A DNA stretch of 56,051 nucleotides, taken from the NCBI GenBank assembly GCA_039680605.1, contig JBDKTA010000013.1, positions 1 through 56,051 on the forward strand. Reading direction: 5' to 3'. Of this stretch, positions 19,601 to 26,767 are shown piece by piece. Made by a program: the position numbers and the translations under genes. Below the pieces are notes generated by a model. The model did not search any database. It worked only from the letters and a program-made list of their open reading frames with translations, and was not told the DNA's origin. This stretch comes from Planctomycetaceae bacterium. GTDB taxonomy: Bacteria > Planctomycetota > Phycisphaerae > SM23-33. Position 1 is the first letter of the stretch, and every line of letters begins with the position of its first letter.

Positions 19601-21109
19601 TCCCAGCAGCGCCAGCAGGTGATGGACCTGGAGATCAGCCGCTACGCCCCGCGGCGATGGGAGCAGTACGAAAAGGCGCTGGCCGCCGGCGAAGCGGCGT
19701 ATGCCAAGGGCGACTACGACGCCGCCCGCGCGCAATGGAAGGTGCTGATCGAGGGCTATGCCAAGGCCCCGGCGTACGTCGAGAGCATGAAGAAGGTGTA
19801 CGAGGGCGTGCTGGCCTGGCAGCAGGCGCGAGCCGACGTCGCGACCGAGTACTACGAGCAGTTCGACGCCCTGGGCGGACCGCAGTGGCAGGCGATCAAG
19901 GACCTGGTCACCCGCGCTGAGCAGAACGACGTCCCACAGACCCAGCGCATCGAGTGCTACAGGAAGGCTGCCCAGTCCCTGCCGGCGGTGGCCGCCAGGG
20001 TTGAGGACCTCTACCGCACGCGCGTCTGCGACAAGGCGATCGCCGCGGCTGGCGAACTGCTGGCGGGCATCCCGATCAAGGCCTCGCAGCGAACGCCCGA
20101 GCACGTCGCCCGGGCCGCCAAGGCCGGCGACGAAGCCGCCCGCGCCCTGGCCCAGCGACCCAACAACGCCCGAGCGAAGGAGTTGGCCGCCCAGGCGCAG
20201 GTGCTGGCCGTGCACCTCAAGACCGGCTCGTGCCTGCGCACCTTCAGCGGGCACAAGGGCTGGATTTTGGCTACGGCAGTGGGACCGGCAGGCGATCAGG
20301 CCGCCACCGGCGGCGAAGAGGGCGACGTGAAAATCTGGGATCTCTGGCGCGGCGTCGGCGCGGCGGGCTGGTCCGCCCACAGCGGACCGGTCAATGCCAT
20401 CGCCTTCGGTCCGGCCGACACGGCGGTGGTCTCGGCGGGCGAAGACGCCACGCTGAAGATCTGGAACACCGCCGACGGGCGGAGCATCCGCACGCTCACC
20501 GGTCACACCGCCTGTGCGACGGCGGTCGTAATGGCCGCCGACGGTCGCACGGCGATGTCGGCCTCGGAAGACGCGACGCTGCGCCTGTGGGACATCGGCA
20601 CCGGGCAATGCCTGCGGACCTTCAGCGGCCACAGCGGAGCAGTGAGCGCCGCGGCGCTTTCGCGCGACGGGCGTTTGGCGCTGTCGGGCGGGGCCGACCG
20701 AACTGTCAGGCTCTGGGACGCCGCCGATGCGCGGTGCCTGCGAACGTTCGAAGGGCACGGCGCCGCGGTGATTGCCGTGGCGATCAGCGCCGACGCCCGC
20801 ACAGGCGTTTCAGCCAGCGCTGACAAGACGCTCAAGGTGTGGGACCTTGCTGACGGCCGGTGCCTGCAGACGCTGGCCGGTCACGAGGCGGCTGTCACGT
20901 GCGTGGCGCTGCACGGGGACGGTCTTCGCGTGCTGTCGGGCAGCCGCGACGGGACGCTGCGGCTGTGGGAGATTGCCACGGGCAAGTGCCTGGCCACGTT
21001 CGAGGGTCATCGCGGATGGGTGCGGTCGGCGGCTTTCAGCTCCGATGGCACGACGGCGATCTCTGCCGACGAGACCACGCTGAAGCTGTGGTTCATCGAG
21101 AAGCGGTGA
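13691..21109 (+). CDS. Giant modular helical-repeat protein with C-terminal seven-bladed WD40 propeller
   Basis: This 2472-residue protein starts at the ATG at 13691 (AGGAA 6 nt upstream), not at in-frame upstream codons that overlap the preceding gene. The N-terminus is a signal sequence ending LCWGC, possibly a lipoprotein with Cys22, followed by a Pro/Ala/Gln-rich linker. Residues about 70-2170 are Ala/Gln-rich helical modules repeating at about 190 residues. Each has a GDFDAA...W..A..Y helix pair and a D..GF..LK motif followed by an FD.A...Y hairpin. I count ten GF..LK copies near residues 240, 430, 620, 815 (degenerate), 1078, 1268, 1462, 1533, 1723 and 1795. Residues 2178-2472 carry seven WD40 repeats (FSGH...VKIWD through LKLWF). 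The function is unknown; a long stalk carrying an interaction propeller is plausible. Confidence 0.8.
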   Translation: MRRLRHSVTLWTAAAAALCWGCSKAPPPPQKPAPASQQASATSRPVRATSASAPAAQTASTPATHAATPKRDEALDAARLAQAAQAQAQRQRAVGEAKQAAQKARADAQTQCDQARAALAFREAYELWQQARQLQDQAAQAFDKDEFAPAAQQWSAAAALYPKAVQAAAALTQARQHLAALRYSEAAAAVAAALKIDPACSSAVLLQEEIRLAGGAKGLEADKARAEAAVSAAAGLSDSDGFAPLQIDLRRQLARAYGLAAQGQFDQAAQAYKALVAQCDQLKIRDAARQGVAPIKAAAEGARQRTAALDLVREDPVQWHKAIDSFAAASAAMAKGDFDAAKQHYTAATAAYDKGAATASALQAARRQLESNNFAQARSAAQTVLTADASNAAAKALLSEIASSGARETAAAAQSAARGAVSGMATIDDAHGFYQLKNAAAARLAIAQGLLARQKYEAALKEYQAASVECERIKTLNVARQAMVAARQTIVQQQQSAATAGAPRCSPARWTQAQGCFDQGERAFHSGDFDAAKTAWTAAAADYQSAAAVATQMAAARQAAASGQFPQAAKTAADLAASENQSEPAKALVEEVRLAPLKAAAAPPRAAAQAAVKALSDIDENQAFDQLKLQVRKQLRAADTLFDEDRYEDLPAAYKAVCDECARLRTLDARRKTLLTTRSAVQAARLQTIAAGAECLAARQWQQLQTDFSAGEEAFAKGDFEAAAKAWAAVAPRCGEVANLTAALTQGQAHLAAGRAAEAQKSYDAALAIDAANPAATRGRQEALHALARQAVLAARAKADAALDAAAPDAPELDALKQKAFTAAESADALLDKDDLEKAAAAYEAALAQCKQIADLLPPRTAAVQARTAMVASRQTALSAGAHWAADAAWTAAAQSAAQGQQAFDAADFNGATGHWKNAQTQFAQAAADAPKRQKDPAVTREQAQAARNAMAAAAGKAGPAQQDAAVLWQQAQELSAAGDQALQGGDFSSAQRRWNAAKAIYETSAAVAEALAAARTALAAKQFPQAMAKARGAIVQDIDNAVARQLIRDAALEASRAAAAPLKTRAETETSAAASLDDNQGFAVLKAALAQAHSAAASAWSSNAIGKSQRLYQQVIAQAAQVKALDARRQDAAKLRVAATASQQKAAPTASDAAALVQQGAQHFAAAEKLFQAGDYDGAGACWKLAAASYDAAPAAAGKIQDARKQIQARNFAAAEAALQAVLAGNAGNDLAWQLSREARQAADSESLTKVAAAASTAAAEVVALNDAQGFAAFKARVQAMIQAAGEAQARKEFDEAASQYDSVVALCRTVKQLDARRNETAKIMTAAAARIQELSQKNQADKAAPAALQRALDANAAATAAFEQGRFDEAAAFGADVAAACTKAQATAAALANALALHAAGKTSQALAALTPILADEPTGAAAQARQTLETAQRRAAAEALQKQAAAALLSLAPIAATEGFDSLKQALVQQSSTADSDLAGGRYEQAGAGYDAVIAGRDQIVQLDQRRKASLPIKADADAAAAKAAAITDQHNFQPLKLALTAELSAAAACFGQRAFDDADAHYRAAMTLYEPLARQEALRAQLDAVRTQTNSLAAKAQGTLSPQVPSRWQQIELFQAAAQQAFTRGDFDTARLWWEAASQAVEEGQAAAALLTAAQQHLAAGKLPEARETIVKARFVASESTTAQQLETNIRHAMRRFDAQAIIKAAETAQAASTKVAGEQGFEGLKQQVVQKLNDARQRLERNEFDAAVAVYREVVVECDAIAQIDRRRSASLPLRQKAVTAIAAINALTDSHGFATLKNEARQQHSAAETFFEQRKFDESDPSHRSAVATCEKLAALESRRADLARLQEQAVKSWQDLSAAQVNSSSPQLWQPVEQAYNAGQSAFSAGNFDEAQKQWNDLQARAPAALKMGQSVIAARTLHGQQKFDEAIASIDAALAIDPQSAVAKQVRDEIGRNELTQTRQKLSQQRQQVMDLEISRYAPRRWEQYEKALAAGEAAYAKGDYDAARAQWKVLIEGYAKAPAYVESMKKVYEGVLAWQQARADVATEYYEQFDALGGPQWQAIKDLVTRAEQNDVPQTQRIECYRKAAQSLPAVAARVEDLYRTRVCDKAIAAAGELLAGIPIKASQRTPEHVARAAKAGDEAARALAQRPNNARAKELAAQAQVLAVHLKTGSCLRTFSGHKGWILATAVGPAGDQAATGGEEGDVKIWDLWRGVGAAGWSAHSGPVNAIAFGPADTAVVSAGEDATLKIWNTADGRSIRTLTGHTACATAVVMAADGRTAMSASEDATLRLWDIGTGQCLRTFSGHSGAVSAAALSRDGRLALSGGADRTVRLWDAADARCLRTFEGHGAAVIAVAISADARTGVSASADKTLKVWDLADGRCLQTLAGHEAAVTCVALHGDGLRVLSGSRDGTLRLWEIATGKCLATFEGHRGWVRSAAFSSDGTTAISADETTLKLWFIEKR

Positions 21110-21118
21110 CGGCGCGGT

Positions 21119-21478
21119 TCATTCGGCGATTTCGCGCCAGCCATCGAGCAGGTCTTCCAGGAGGGCGATCACCTCGTTGATGCGCGAGATGTCTTTGCGG
21201 ATGTTGGCCTCGATGAGGCGGCGGTACATGAAGTCGTAGAGCTTCCAGAGGTTTTGCGCCACCTCGCCGCCGGCGTCCTTGTTCAGGGCCGCGCGCAGTT
21301 CATCGATGATCGCCTGGGCCTTCTGGATCGAGTCGTTCTTGCCCTTCCAGTCCTGGGCCTCGATCTGCGAGACGGACTGCTTGAGAAAGCGGATGGCGCC
21401 TTCGTAGAGCATCACGACGATCTTGCCGCCGCTCTGGGTGGCGATCTTGTTTTCGGTATATGCGGCCAATCGAGTCAT
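21119..21478 (-). CDS. fliS: Flagellar export chaperone FliS
   Basis: This 119-residue all-helical protein has the FliS family pattern: a Tyr near the N-terminus (AAYTENKI), the ARS-like VMLYEGAIRFLKQ segment and YDFMYRRLIEANI. FliS binds the C-terminal disordered helix of flagellin in the cytoplasm and delivers it to FlhA for export. Length is normal for the family. The gene lies 10 nt downstream of fliD, the usual partner order, and converges on the WD40 giant gene with only 9 bp between the stops. AGGTGACG precedes the ATG. Confidence 0.95.
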   Translation of the reverse strand: MTRLAAYTENKIATQSGGKIVVMLYEGAIRFLKQSVSQIEAQDWKGKNDSIQKAQAIIDELRAALNKDAGGEVAQNLWKLYDFMYRRLIEANIRKDISRINEVIALLEDLLDGWREIAE

Positions 21479-21488
21479 ACGTCACCTG

Positions 21489-23132
21489 CTAATCGTCTTT
21501 GTTGTTGGCTTCCTGTGAGGTTGTCAGGGCCGAGAAGGCGGCCCGCTGCGAGTCCAGTTGGGCCAGCATCGCTTCCATGCGGGCGTACTTGGCCTTGAGC
21601 TGGGCTTCCTTCTTGTCCAGCCGGTCGCTCTGACGAACGATCTGCTTCTGCAGATCGGTTATTCGCGTCTCGAAACGGTTCTTGTCCGCCGTGATCGTCC
21701 CGTCGACAGGGTCGAGCATGCCGTCGAGCAGGTTGTCTATCGCCCCGCCCAGGCCCTTCTGGATGTTCAAGTCGGCCGACTGCGTGCCGGCCCCGGCGCC
21801 GTTCCAGATGGCGCTCAATTCCAGACCGGCCTCGGGCGTGCCGGCGGCCCCGCTGAGCACGCTGCCGTTGATGGTCAGGTTCCGCCAGGCGGTTTCGCCG
21901 CTGGTGCGGATGACGGCAGAATCGACCACCCCGGTGTCGCTGAAATGCACCTGGACCTGGTAGGCCCCCGCTGTCGTCGAACTCGACGAGCTGGTGAACT
22001 GGATGGCGGCGTTGCTGGAGTTGCCACTGCTGACGGCCCCGAGGAGTTTGAGCACGGCTGAGTAGTCCGCAGCAACGGCGTTATCCAGGGTCGTCTGGTC
22101 GAGGCTCAACACGCCGTAGCGGTCGAACGTCAGTCCCAGTTGCGACGCCAGCGCGAACGTGTCGGCGTCGGTGGAGAACCCCGGGGCCGCGCCGGTCAGC
22201 ACAGCCCGGACGTTGCGGACGATGTCTCGCACGCCGATGTCGCCTTGGAGGATTCCGGCCATCTTCGTTTCGCTGTCGTATCCGGCGTACTTGTTCAGCG
22301 TGGTGACCAGCCCGTTGTAGATCTCTTTGAGGTTGCCCAGGTTCTGCGAGAGTTGGTCGGTCCTGCGCGACAGGGTCACGGTCATGTCGCCGGCCTTGAC
22401 CAGGCTCAGCGTCACGCCGGGAATAACGTCGGAGAGGGTGTTGTTGTCGCGTTCGATCCAGGTCTCGGCGGGAAAGCCGTCGATCCTCAGCCGCGCGCTC
22501 TGGGCGGCCTGGGTGCGGGTGAAATCGGCGGCATCGAACCCGGCGATGGTGGTGGCCTCGTCGTTGACGGTGATGGCATGCGAAGCGCCGTTGTCCTTGC
22601 CGGCCAGCACCAGGTGGTACGTGCCGCTGACATTGAGGATGCTGGCGGTGACGCCGGGGTTGGAGGCGTCGTTGTTGATCAGATCCCGCAGGCCTTCCAG
22701 GGTGGTCTCGCCGGTGGTGATGCGGGTGCGGGTGACGCCGTCGTAGGTGTAAGAGAACGCCCCGGCGCCGACGAGGGCGGTCGCGCCGGCGGACCCGGCG
22801 GTCTGGGCGAGCCGGTCAGCCGAGGCCAGGCGGTCGATCGTGACCTGGAAACTGCCGCCGGTGACGCCCGAGGTGGCCGAGACGGTGGCGATCTTGGTGT
22901 CGGAGGAGGTGGCGGTGACGCCGGCCAGCGTCGAGGGGTTTGAAAACGATGCCGCCAATGTCCGCAAGTCGGTCAGCCGCGACTCGATGTCGGTAAGGGC
23001 TTTCTGCTGTGCCTGGACAGTGCTTTTTTCAGTGGTGAGTCGGACAAGGGGTTTCTGGGCGACGGCCATCGCGGCGCTGACGAGGGTGTCGGTGTCGATC
23101 GTTGAGAAAACGCCTGACATTCCCGTGGCCAT
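21489..23132 (-). CDS. fliD: Flagellar filament cap protein FliD (HAP2)
   Basis: This 547-residue protein has the FliD N-terminal helix (GVFSTIDTDTLVSAAM, then a long coiled coil LTTEKSTVQAQQKALTDIESR) and the C-terminal coiled coil ending DSQRAAFSALTTSQEANN. Domains of FliD_N and FliD_C type flank a Thr/Ser-rich variable middle. It caps the growing filament outside the cell and folds exported flagellin. AAGGA upstream of the ATG supports the start. The fliC terminator upstream means that fliD probably needs readthrough or a promoter in 23133-23209, where I see no good sigma-28 match. Confidence 0.95.
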   Translation of the reverse strand: MATGMSGVFSTIDTDTLVSAAMAVAQKPLVRLTTEKSTVQAQQKALTDIESRLTDLRTLAASFSNPSTLAGVTATSSDTKIATVSATSGVTGGSFQVTIDRLASADRLAQTAGSAGATALVGAGAFSYTYDGVTRTRITTGETTLEGLRDLINNDASNPGVTASILNVSGTYHLVLAGKDNGASHAITVNDEATTIAGFDAADFTRTQAAQSARLRIDGFPAETWIERDNNTLSDVIPGVTLSLVKAGDMTVTLSRRTDQLSQNLGNLKEIYNGLVTTLNKYAGYDSETKMAGILQGDIGVRDIVRNVRAVLTGAAPGFSTDADTFALASQLGLTFDRYGVLSLDQTTLDNAVAADYSAVLKLLGAVSSGNSSNAAIQFTSSSSSTTAGAYQVQVHFSDTGVVDSAVIRTSGETAWRNLTINGSVLSGAAGTPEAGLELSAIWNGAGAGTQSADLNIQKGLGGAIDNLLDGMLDPVDGTITADKNRFETRITDLQKQIVRQSDRLDKKEAQLKAKYARMEAMLAQLDSQRAAFSALTTSQEANNKDD

Positions 23133-23209
23133 TTCGCCGGTCCTTGCTCAAGAGGGCTTCGATACACCCTCATTGTCGAAGGCAGGGGCGAATGCATAAG
23201 GGAGGATTT

Positions 23210-23251
23210 TGAAAAAAAGGAACCCGCAGGGTCATAAAGGCCCTGCGGGTT
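23210..23251 (-). terminator. Rho-independent terminator of fliC
   Basis: On the minus strand a perfect 11-bp stem (23241-23251 with 23221-23231, AACCCGCAGGG) with a 9-nt loop is followed directly by a run of seven T (plus-strand AAAAAAA at about 23212-23218). It lies 90 nt past the fliC stop, so it ends the flagellin transcript before fliD. Confidence 0.9.
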
Positions 23252-23340
23252 ACCCTCTTCGTTATGGCGGACCGGAGGGTCGGAGATCATGGGCGCGGAT
23301 TCAAACTACACCGGGCCGCCTTACTCAGTCTTTACGCCGC

Positions 23341-24570
23341 TCAGCCCAGCAGCTTCAGGGCCATCTGCGGCATGGAGTTGGCCTGGGCCAACATGGAGAT
23401 ACCGGCCTGTGACAGCACCTGGTTGCGGGTCATGGCGGCCATTTCCGTCGCCACGTCCACGTCGCTGATACGGCTTTCGGCGGCCGCGAGATTCTCAGCC
23501 TGAATGTCCAGGATGCTCACGGCGGCTTCGAGGCGGTTCATGTAGTAGCCCAGCTTGGCGCGGTAGGTATCCTTGGTCTCGATGGCGTCGGTGATGGTAT
23601 CCAGCGCGTCGGCGGCGCCGCTGGTGGTCGTCAGGTCGTTGGCGCCTGCTGCGGCGGCGGCCTGCGTCTCATTGAAGTCGCCGATGACATCGAAGCCGGC
23701 AACGGTGGTGGCGTCCTGGGTGAAGACGAATTCCTTGGCAGCGCCGGCCTCAAAGCCCTTGAACTGCAGGCGATAAGCGCCGTAGTCGCTGTCATAGGCG
23801 GCAAAGGCCACCGGGCTGGTGTAGTCGACGTCAAGGGCGGCCGTCGCGTTGATTTCCTGCACCAGGCTGTTGAGGCTGATGCCGGTGGCATCGTAGGCCG
23901 TCAGGTCGACGACGATATCGCCCTTGCCGGCGTAGTTGAACTTGATGTTGATGTCGCCCGCGGCCAACAGGTCGCCCGCGGCGATGTATTCATCGGCGGC
24001 CGAGGCGACGTACTTGGTGCCGTGGTCGATGATCTGGGCGGTGGCCGACGAGCTCAGGATGCTGTTGCCGGCGGCAATGGCGGTGGCCTGGACATTGGTC
24101 GTGGTGAACGACAGCGACGCGGACCCGAGGTGGAAGCTCGTCGAGGCGGTCGTGCCGTCGAGGAGGCTGACGCCGTTGAACGTCGTCGAGGTGGCGATGC
24201 GGGTGATTTCCGCCGCCAGTTGGTTGTATTCCTCGTTCATGATCGTGCGCTGCTGGATGCTGTACGATCCGGTGGCGGCCTGCTCGGCCAGTTCCTTCAT
24301 GCGGACGAGGATGTCGTCCATGACGCCCATGGCGCCTTCTGCCGTCTGCAGCATGGAGACCGCGTCCTGGGCGTTGCGGGACGCCTGGCGAATCTGGGCG
24401 ATGTCCGCACGGACCATCTCGCGAACCGCCAGACCGGCGGCGTCATCTTTGGCGCCATTGATGCGCATGCCCGAGGACAGCCGTTCCACCGACTTGGACA
24501 GCGAGTTGTAGCTCGTGCCCAGGTGTCGCGCGGCATTGTCCGCCATCATGTTGTTCTTGATTGCCAGCAT
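23341..24570 (-). CDS. fliC: Flagellin
   Basis: This 409-residue protein has the conserved D0/D1 N-terminus (LSKSVERLSSGMRINGAKDD, then AAGLAVREMVR) and C-terminus (ESRISDVDVATEMA, then SQAGISMLAQANSMPQMALKLL). The middle (about 180-300) is a Thr/Ala-rich D2/D3 region exposed on the filament. It is exported through the FlhA/FlhB gate with FliS. Only one flagellin gene is present here. AAGGAGACT lies 8 nt before the ATG. A sigma-28 promoter about 140 bp upstream and a strong terminator downstream make it a single-gene transcript. Confidence 0.97.
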   Translation of the reverse strand: MLAIKNNMMADNAARHLGTSYNSLSKSVERLSSGMRINGAKDDAAGLAVREMVRADIAQIRQASRNAQDAVSMLQTAEGAMGVMDDILVRMKELAEQAATGSYSIQQRTIMNEEYNQLAAEITRIATSTTFNGVSLLDGTTASTSFHLGSASLSFTTTNVQATAIAAGNSILSSSATAQIIDHGTKYVASAADEYIAAGDLLAAGDINIKFNYAGKGDIVVDLTAYDATGISLNSLVQEINATAALDVDYTSPVAFAAYDSDYGAYRLQFKGFEAGAAKEFVFTQDATTVAGFDVIGDFNETQAAAAAGANDLTTTSGAADALDTITDAIETKDTYRAKLGYYMNRLEAAVSILDIQAENLAAAESRISDVDVATEMAAMTRNQVLSQAGISMLAQANSMPQMALKLLG

Positions 24571-24710
24571 TCAGAGTCTCCTTCGCGTAGTTTTCCCGGC
24601 CGCGGACCACACGGTCCTGAAGCCCATGGTTTCGATTGCGCACTCAAGCCACAGCGCGACACACAACCGCTCGCCCACTTCTGCACGACACGGCGGCGGT
24701 ACATGCTGAC

Positions 24711-24737
24711 TTATCGAAGCGACCTCTGAGAACTTGA
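24711..24737 (-). promoter_or_regulatory. Sigma-28 (FliA) promoter of fliC
   Basis: Read on the minus strand: TCAAGTTC (24737-24730), an 11-bp spacer, TTCGATAA (24718-24711). The known consensus is TAAAGTTT-N11-GCCGATAA, so this matches 6/8 and 6/8 with exact spacing. Transcription would start near 24704 and leave a leader of about 130 nt before fliC (24571-24704), in which I see no strong structure. Confidence 0.85.
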
Positions 24738-24793
24738 GGGGCTTTTTTGAAATTTCGGATTGTCGCGTGGAACTATTGGGTCCAGGGCTCAAA

Positions 24794-24882
24794 TTAGCCG
24801 CTGAGGTCGCTGAGGTCGCAGAGGGAAGATGTTGTTGTATCTACTGACATCCTCAGCGTCCTCAGCGACCTCTGCGGCTTAA
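24794..24882. repeat. Palindromic repeat between flgM and fliC
   Basis: TTAGCCGCTGAGGTCGCTGAGG at 24794-24815 and CCTCAGCGACCTCTGCGGCTTA at about 24860-24881 form an imperfect inverted repeat around an A/T-rich centre. Both arms are internally repetitive (CTGAGGTCG units). It resembles the elements at 1444 and 4170. Sitting downstream of flgM, it may also act as a transcription barrier, but no T-tract is present. Confidence 0.75.
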
Positions 24883-24960
24883 TCCAATCAGCAGAGGCAG
24901 TCCGGGCGTCGCAGTAGAAAAGATTCGCGGAGATAGTCGGACGTGAAGGATCGACCGCCG

Positions 24961-25251
24961 TTAGATTCCGTGGCTGGCCAGGGACTCGGCCACGCGCAGG
25001 ATTGCTTCAGGAGTGTCCAACTCGCCCGAGGCCAGAAGCTGTTTGGCACGAGCGATCTTCTGAAGATCTTCAGCCGGCTGCCGGGATGCCTTGGAAATAT
25101 ATTCCATAGGTACAGACTCAGCGGGCGCCGACGCCTGGGGTTCGCGCGCCACAGCCGGGGCCGCAGGCGATGAGCCTTGCTCGGCCGTCCGCTTGGGAGG
25201 CAGCAGGCTGCCGCCGTCCAGCGAGGATGTTCCGTCAATCCGCATGGTCAC
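24961..25251 (-). CDS. flgM: Anti-sigma-28 factor FlgM
   Basis: This 96-residue protein has an unstructured Pro/Ser/Ala-rich N-terminus and a helical C-terminus (EDLQKIARAKQLLASGEL, then PEAILRVAESLASHG) of the FlgM type, the part that binds and inhibits FliA. Family knowledge: FlgM holds sigma-28 until hook completion, then is exported. Context is decisive: it lies between the fliA gene group and fliC and has a sigma-28-like promoter. The N-terminus is longer and less conserved than enterobacterial FlgM. GGAG precedes the ATG at 25251. Similarity is limited to the C-terminal 45 residues. Confidence 0.75.
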   Translation of the reverse strand: MTMRIDGTSSLDGGSLLPPKRTAEQGSSPAAPAVAREPQASAPAESVPMEYISKASRQPAEDLQKIARAKQLLASGELDTPEAILRVAESLASHGI

Positions 25252-25275
25252 TCCATTTACCGCTTACTAATCCCA

Positions 25276-25302
25276 TTTTCGCTCACAACGGCGATTACTT
25301 TA
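25276..25302 (-). promoter_or_regulatory. Sigma-28-like promoter of flgM
   Basis: On the minus strand: TAAAGTAA (25302-25295), an 11-bp spacer, AGCGAAAA (25283-25276). It matches the sigma-28 consensus at 6/8 and 5/8 with exact spacing, placing the start near 25269, about 17 nt before the flgM ATG. An inverted repeat CGATTA/TAATCG (25292-25297/25307-25312) overlaps the -35 region. Confidence 0.65.
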
Positions 25303-25331
25303 AGATTAATCGGGCCTTTCTTGGGACTTTT

Positions 25332-25967
25332 TTAACCCCCGCCGCCGCGGCTGGGCAACGTCGAGGCCACGTCGTCAGCTACGTACTCCCCGAACGCCGA
25401 GGGGCTGACCAGCATGACGCGCCAGTCGAGCGGTTCGGCCGCCCCCGCCGTGCGCCGCCGGTAGTAGCGTTCCATCCGCTTAGAGGTGCTCACGTTGTGA
25501 CTGTCCCAGATGTTGTCCAGGCCCCAGACCAGCATGCCGCTGCGCAGATCGATCAGGCGCAGGTTGAGCCCCATCTGCATGTGCGGATACGGGCGGCAGT
25601 TGGTCAAAGCCCCCATCAGGACCGCATCACATCGCAGCGCCTGCCGCACCGCCTTCATCTGCTCCAGCGGGATCGGCTGGCGCCAGTTCAGCTTCATGGC
25701 GGCAATCGACGGATCATCCGCCGCGACGACAGCCACCTGGAACAGGCGTCGCCCGGCGAGGGCTTTGTCCAGCGACTCAGTCATCTGCAGCGCCAGGGCG
25801 GGGGTGGCGTCGCCGCCGTCGAGCGAGATCATCGCCACGCGGTGGATGCTGTGCAGCGAGGCGGCCGATCGCAGATACGTGGGAGTGGCCGACGGCTCGA
25901 TCAGCTTGGGGCTGCACCCGCCGGCGGCCAACATCGCGGCGCAGGCAATCGCCATGGCGCCTCTCAT
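25332..25967 (-). CDS. Putative outer-membrane lipoprotein, flagellar cluster
   Basis: This 211-residue protein has a lipoprotein signal (MRGAMAIACAAMLAAGGC, Cys18). The mature part has an alpha/beta pattern (HRVAMISLDGG, ALRCDAVLMGALTN, GLNLRLIDLRSGMLVWG) like CsgG/FlgO/LpoB-type periplasmic lipoproteins: a regulator-like fold in which a candidate outer-membrane protein family member reports 'LRLIDLRSG..VW'. The ATG at 25967 overlaps the stop of the preceding gene (ATGA), so upstream in-frame codons to 26117 are rejected. It may stabilise the flagellar outer-membrane ring, by analogy with FlgO/FlgT. That role is inference. Confidence 0.65.
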   Translation of the reverse strand: MRGAMAIACAAMLAAGGCSPKLIEPSATPTYLRSAASLHSIHRVAMISLDGGDATPALALQMTESLDKALAGRRLFQVAVVAADDPSIAAMKLNWRQPIPLEQMKAVRQALRCDAVLMGALTNCRPYPHMQMGLNLRLIDLRSGMLVWGLDNIWDSHNVSTSKRMERYYRRRTAGAAEPLDWRVMLVSPSAFGEYVADDVASTLPSRGGGG

Positions 25968-26521
25968 GGCCGGGCCTCCCGGGCGAGGGGCTTTGCGGCC
26001 GGGGAGACCACCGGCGCTTCGCCGCCCAGCAGGCGGATGACCTTGACCAGGGCGTCCATCTGGGCTTTCTGGGCCTCGCGCATCTCCTGGCGATAGCCCA
26101 GGACGCTCTCCTGCCACTTGGCCAAGCGCGCCTCGAGATCCTTCATCATGGTGTTGGCTTCAGCCAGTTCTCGCTGGGTAGCCGCCAGTTGGGTCTTGGC
26201 GGTGTCGAGTTGGGCCGTGAGGGTGTGGTTGCGGTCGGACAGGGAGCGGTTTTCCTGTTCGAGATTGGCGACGCGCATCTGGGCGTCGGCGTATTTCTTG
26301 GCCCAGGCCAGGGCGGTCTCGACGGCCGACTCGTCTCCGGCGGCCGCGTCGGTGCGGGCGGCCTTGGCCATGTAGTCCGACTGGGTCTCTGGGGTAGGCG
26401 TGGGCGCCGCCGGCGCCAGCGCCTCGCGGCGCGGCGGCTGCAGCGGGGCGAAGTTCATGCTGCCGCAGCCCCAGGTCATTGTCGCCGCGATCAGAATCAG
26501 CAGTGTGCTTGCGCGTGTCAT
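25964..26521 (-). CDS. Coiled-coil lipoprotein of unknown function
   Basis: This 185-residue protein begins MTRASTLLILIAATMTWGCG, a lipoprotein-like signal with Cys at 19. After a Pro-rich linker, residues about 70-160 are a continuous coiled coil (ANLEQENRSLSDRNHTL, TQRELAEANTMMKDLEARL). It ends in a short disordered tail. The start at 26521 is chosen because the signal peptide begins there; upstream in-frame codons reach 26590 and would overlap the preceding small gene. It is coupled by ATGA to the next lipoprotein gene. Possibly a periplasmic spacer or an OmpA/Pal-like partner; I do not recognise a family. Confidence 0.65.
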   Translation of the reverse strand: MTRASTLLILIAATMTWGCGSMNFAPLQPPRREALAPAAPTPTPETQSDYMAKAARTDAAAGDESAVETALAWAKKYADAQMRVANLEQENRSLSDRNHTLTAQLDTAKTQLAATQRELAEANTMMKDLEARLAKWQESVLGYRQEMREAQKAQMDALVKVIRLLGGEAPVVSPAAKPLAREARP

Positions 26522-26523
26522 AA

Positions 26524-26757
26524 TCAGTTCTCCGTGGTATTTCTTGCCGCCGGACTGGTGAGGCAATGAAGGATGATCTTGTGGCCGCACTGGCAGAGCA
26601 CTTCGACCACGGCCATACGCTCGCCGTGTTCGATGATCCTCGCCTGGACGGGGTGTCCTGCCGCGGCGCCGCCGGGCGGAGCGGCGTTTTGCTGGACGGG
26701 GCAGGGCGAGGCCTCCTGGAAGGTGTCTCGCTTGAGCACTCGGGCAACGTGTGACAT
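26524..26757 (-). CDS. Small protein with Cys/His-rich putative metal site
   Basis: This 77-residue protein starts at the ATG at 26757, 7 nt after AGGAG. It contains C55-Q-C57-G-H59 and H64-C65 in VEVLCQCGHKIILHC, which could bind zinc, plus a lone Cys19. It has no signal peptide. It ends 2 nt before the next start, in an uninterrupted chain of small genes downstream of fliA, so it is probably translated. A regulatory or assembly role in flagellar expression is possible from position only. Confidence 0.6.
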   Translation of the reverse strand: MSHVARVLKRDTFQEASPCPVQQNAAPPGGAAAGHPVQARIIEHGERMAVVEVLCQCGHKIILHCLTSPAARNTTEN

Positions 26758-26767
26758 CGGCAATCTC

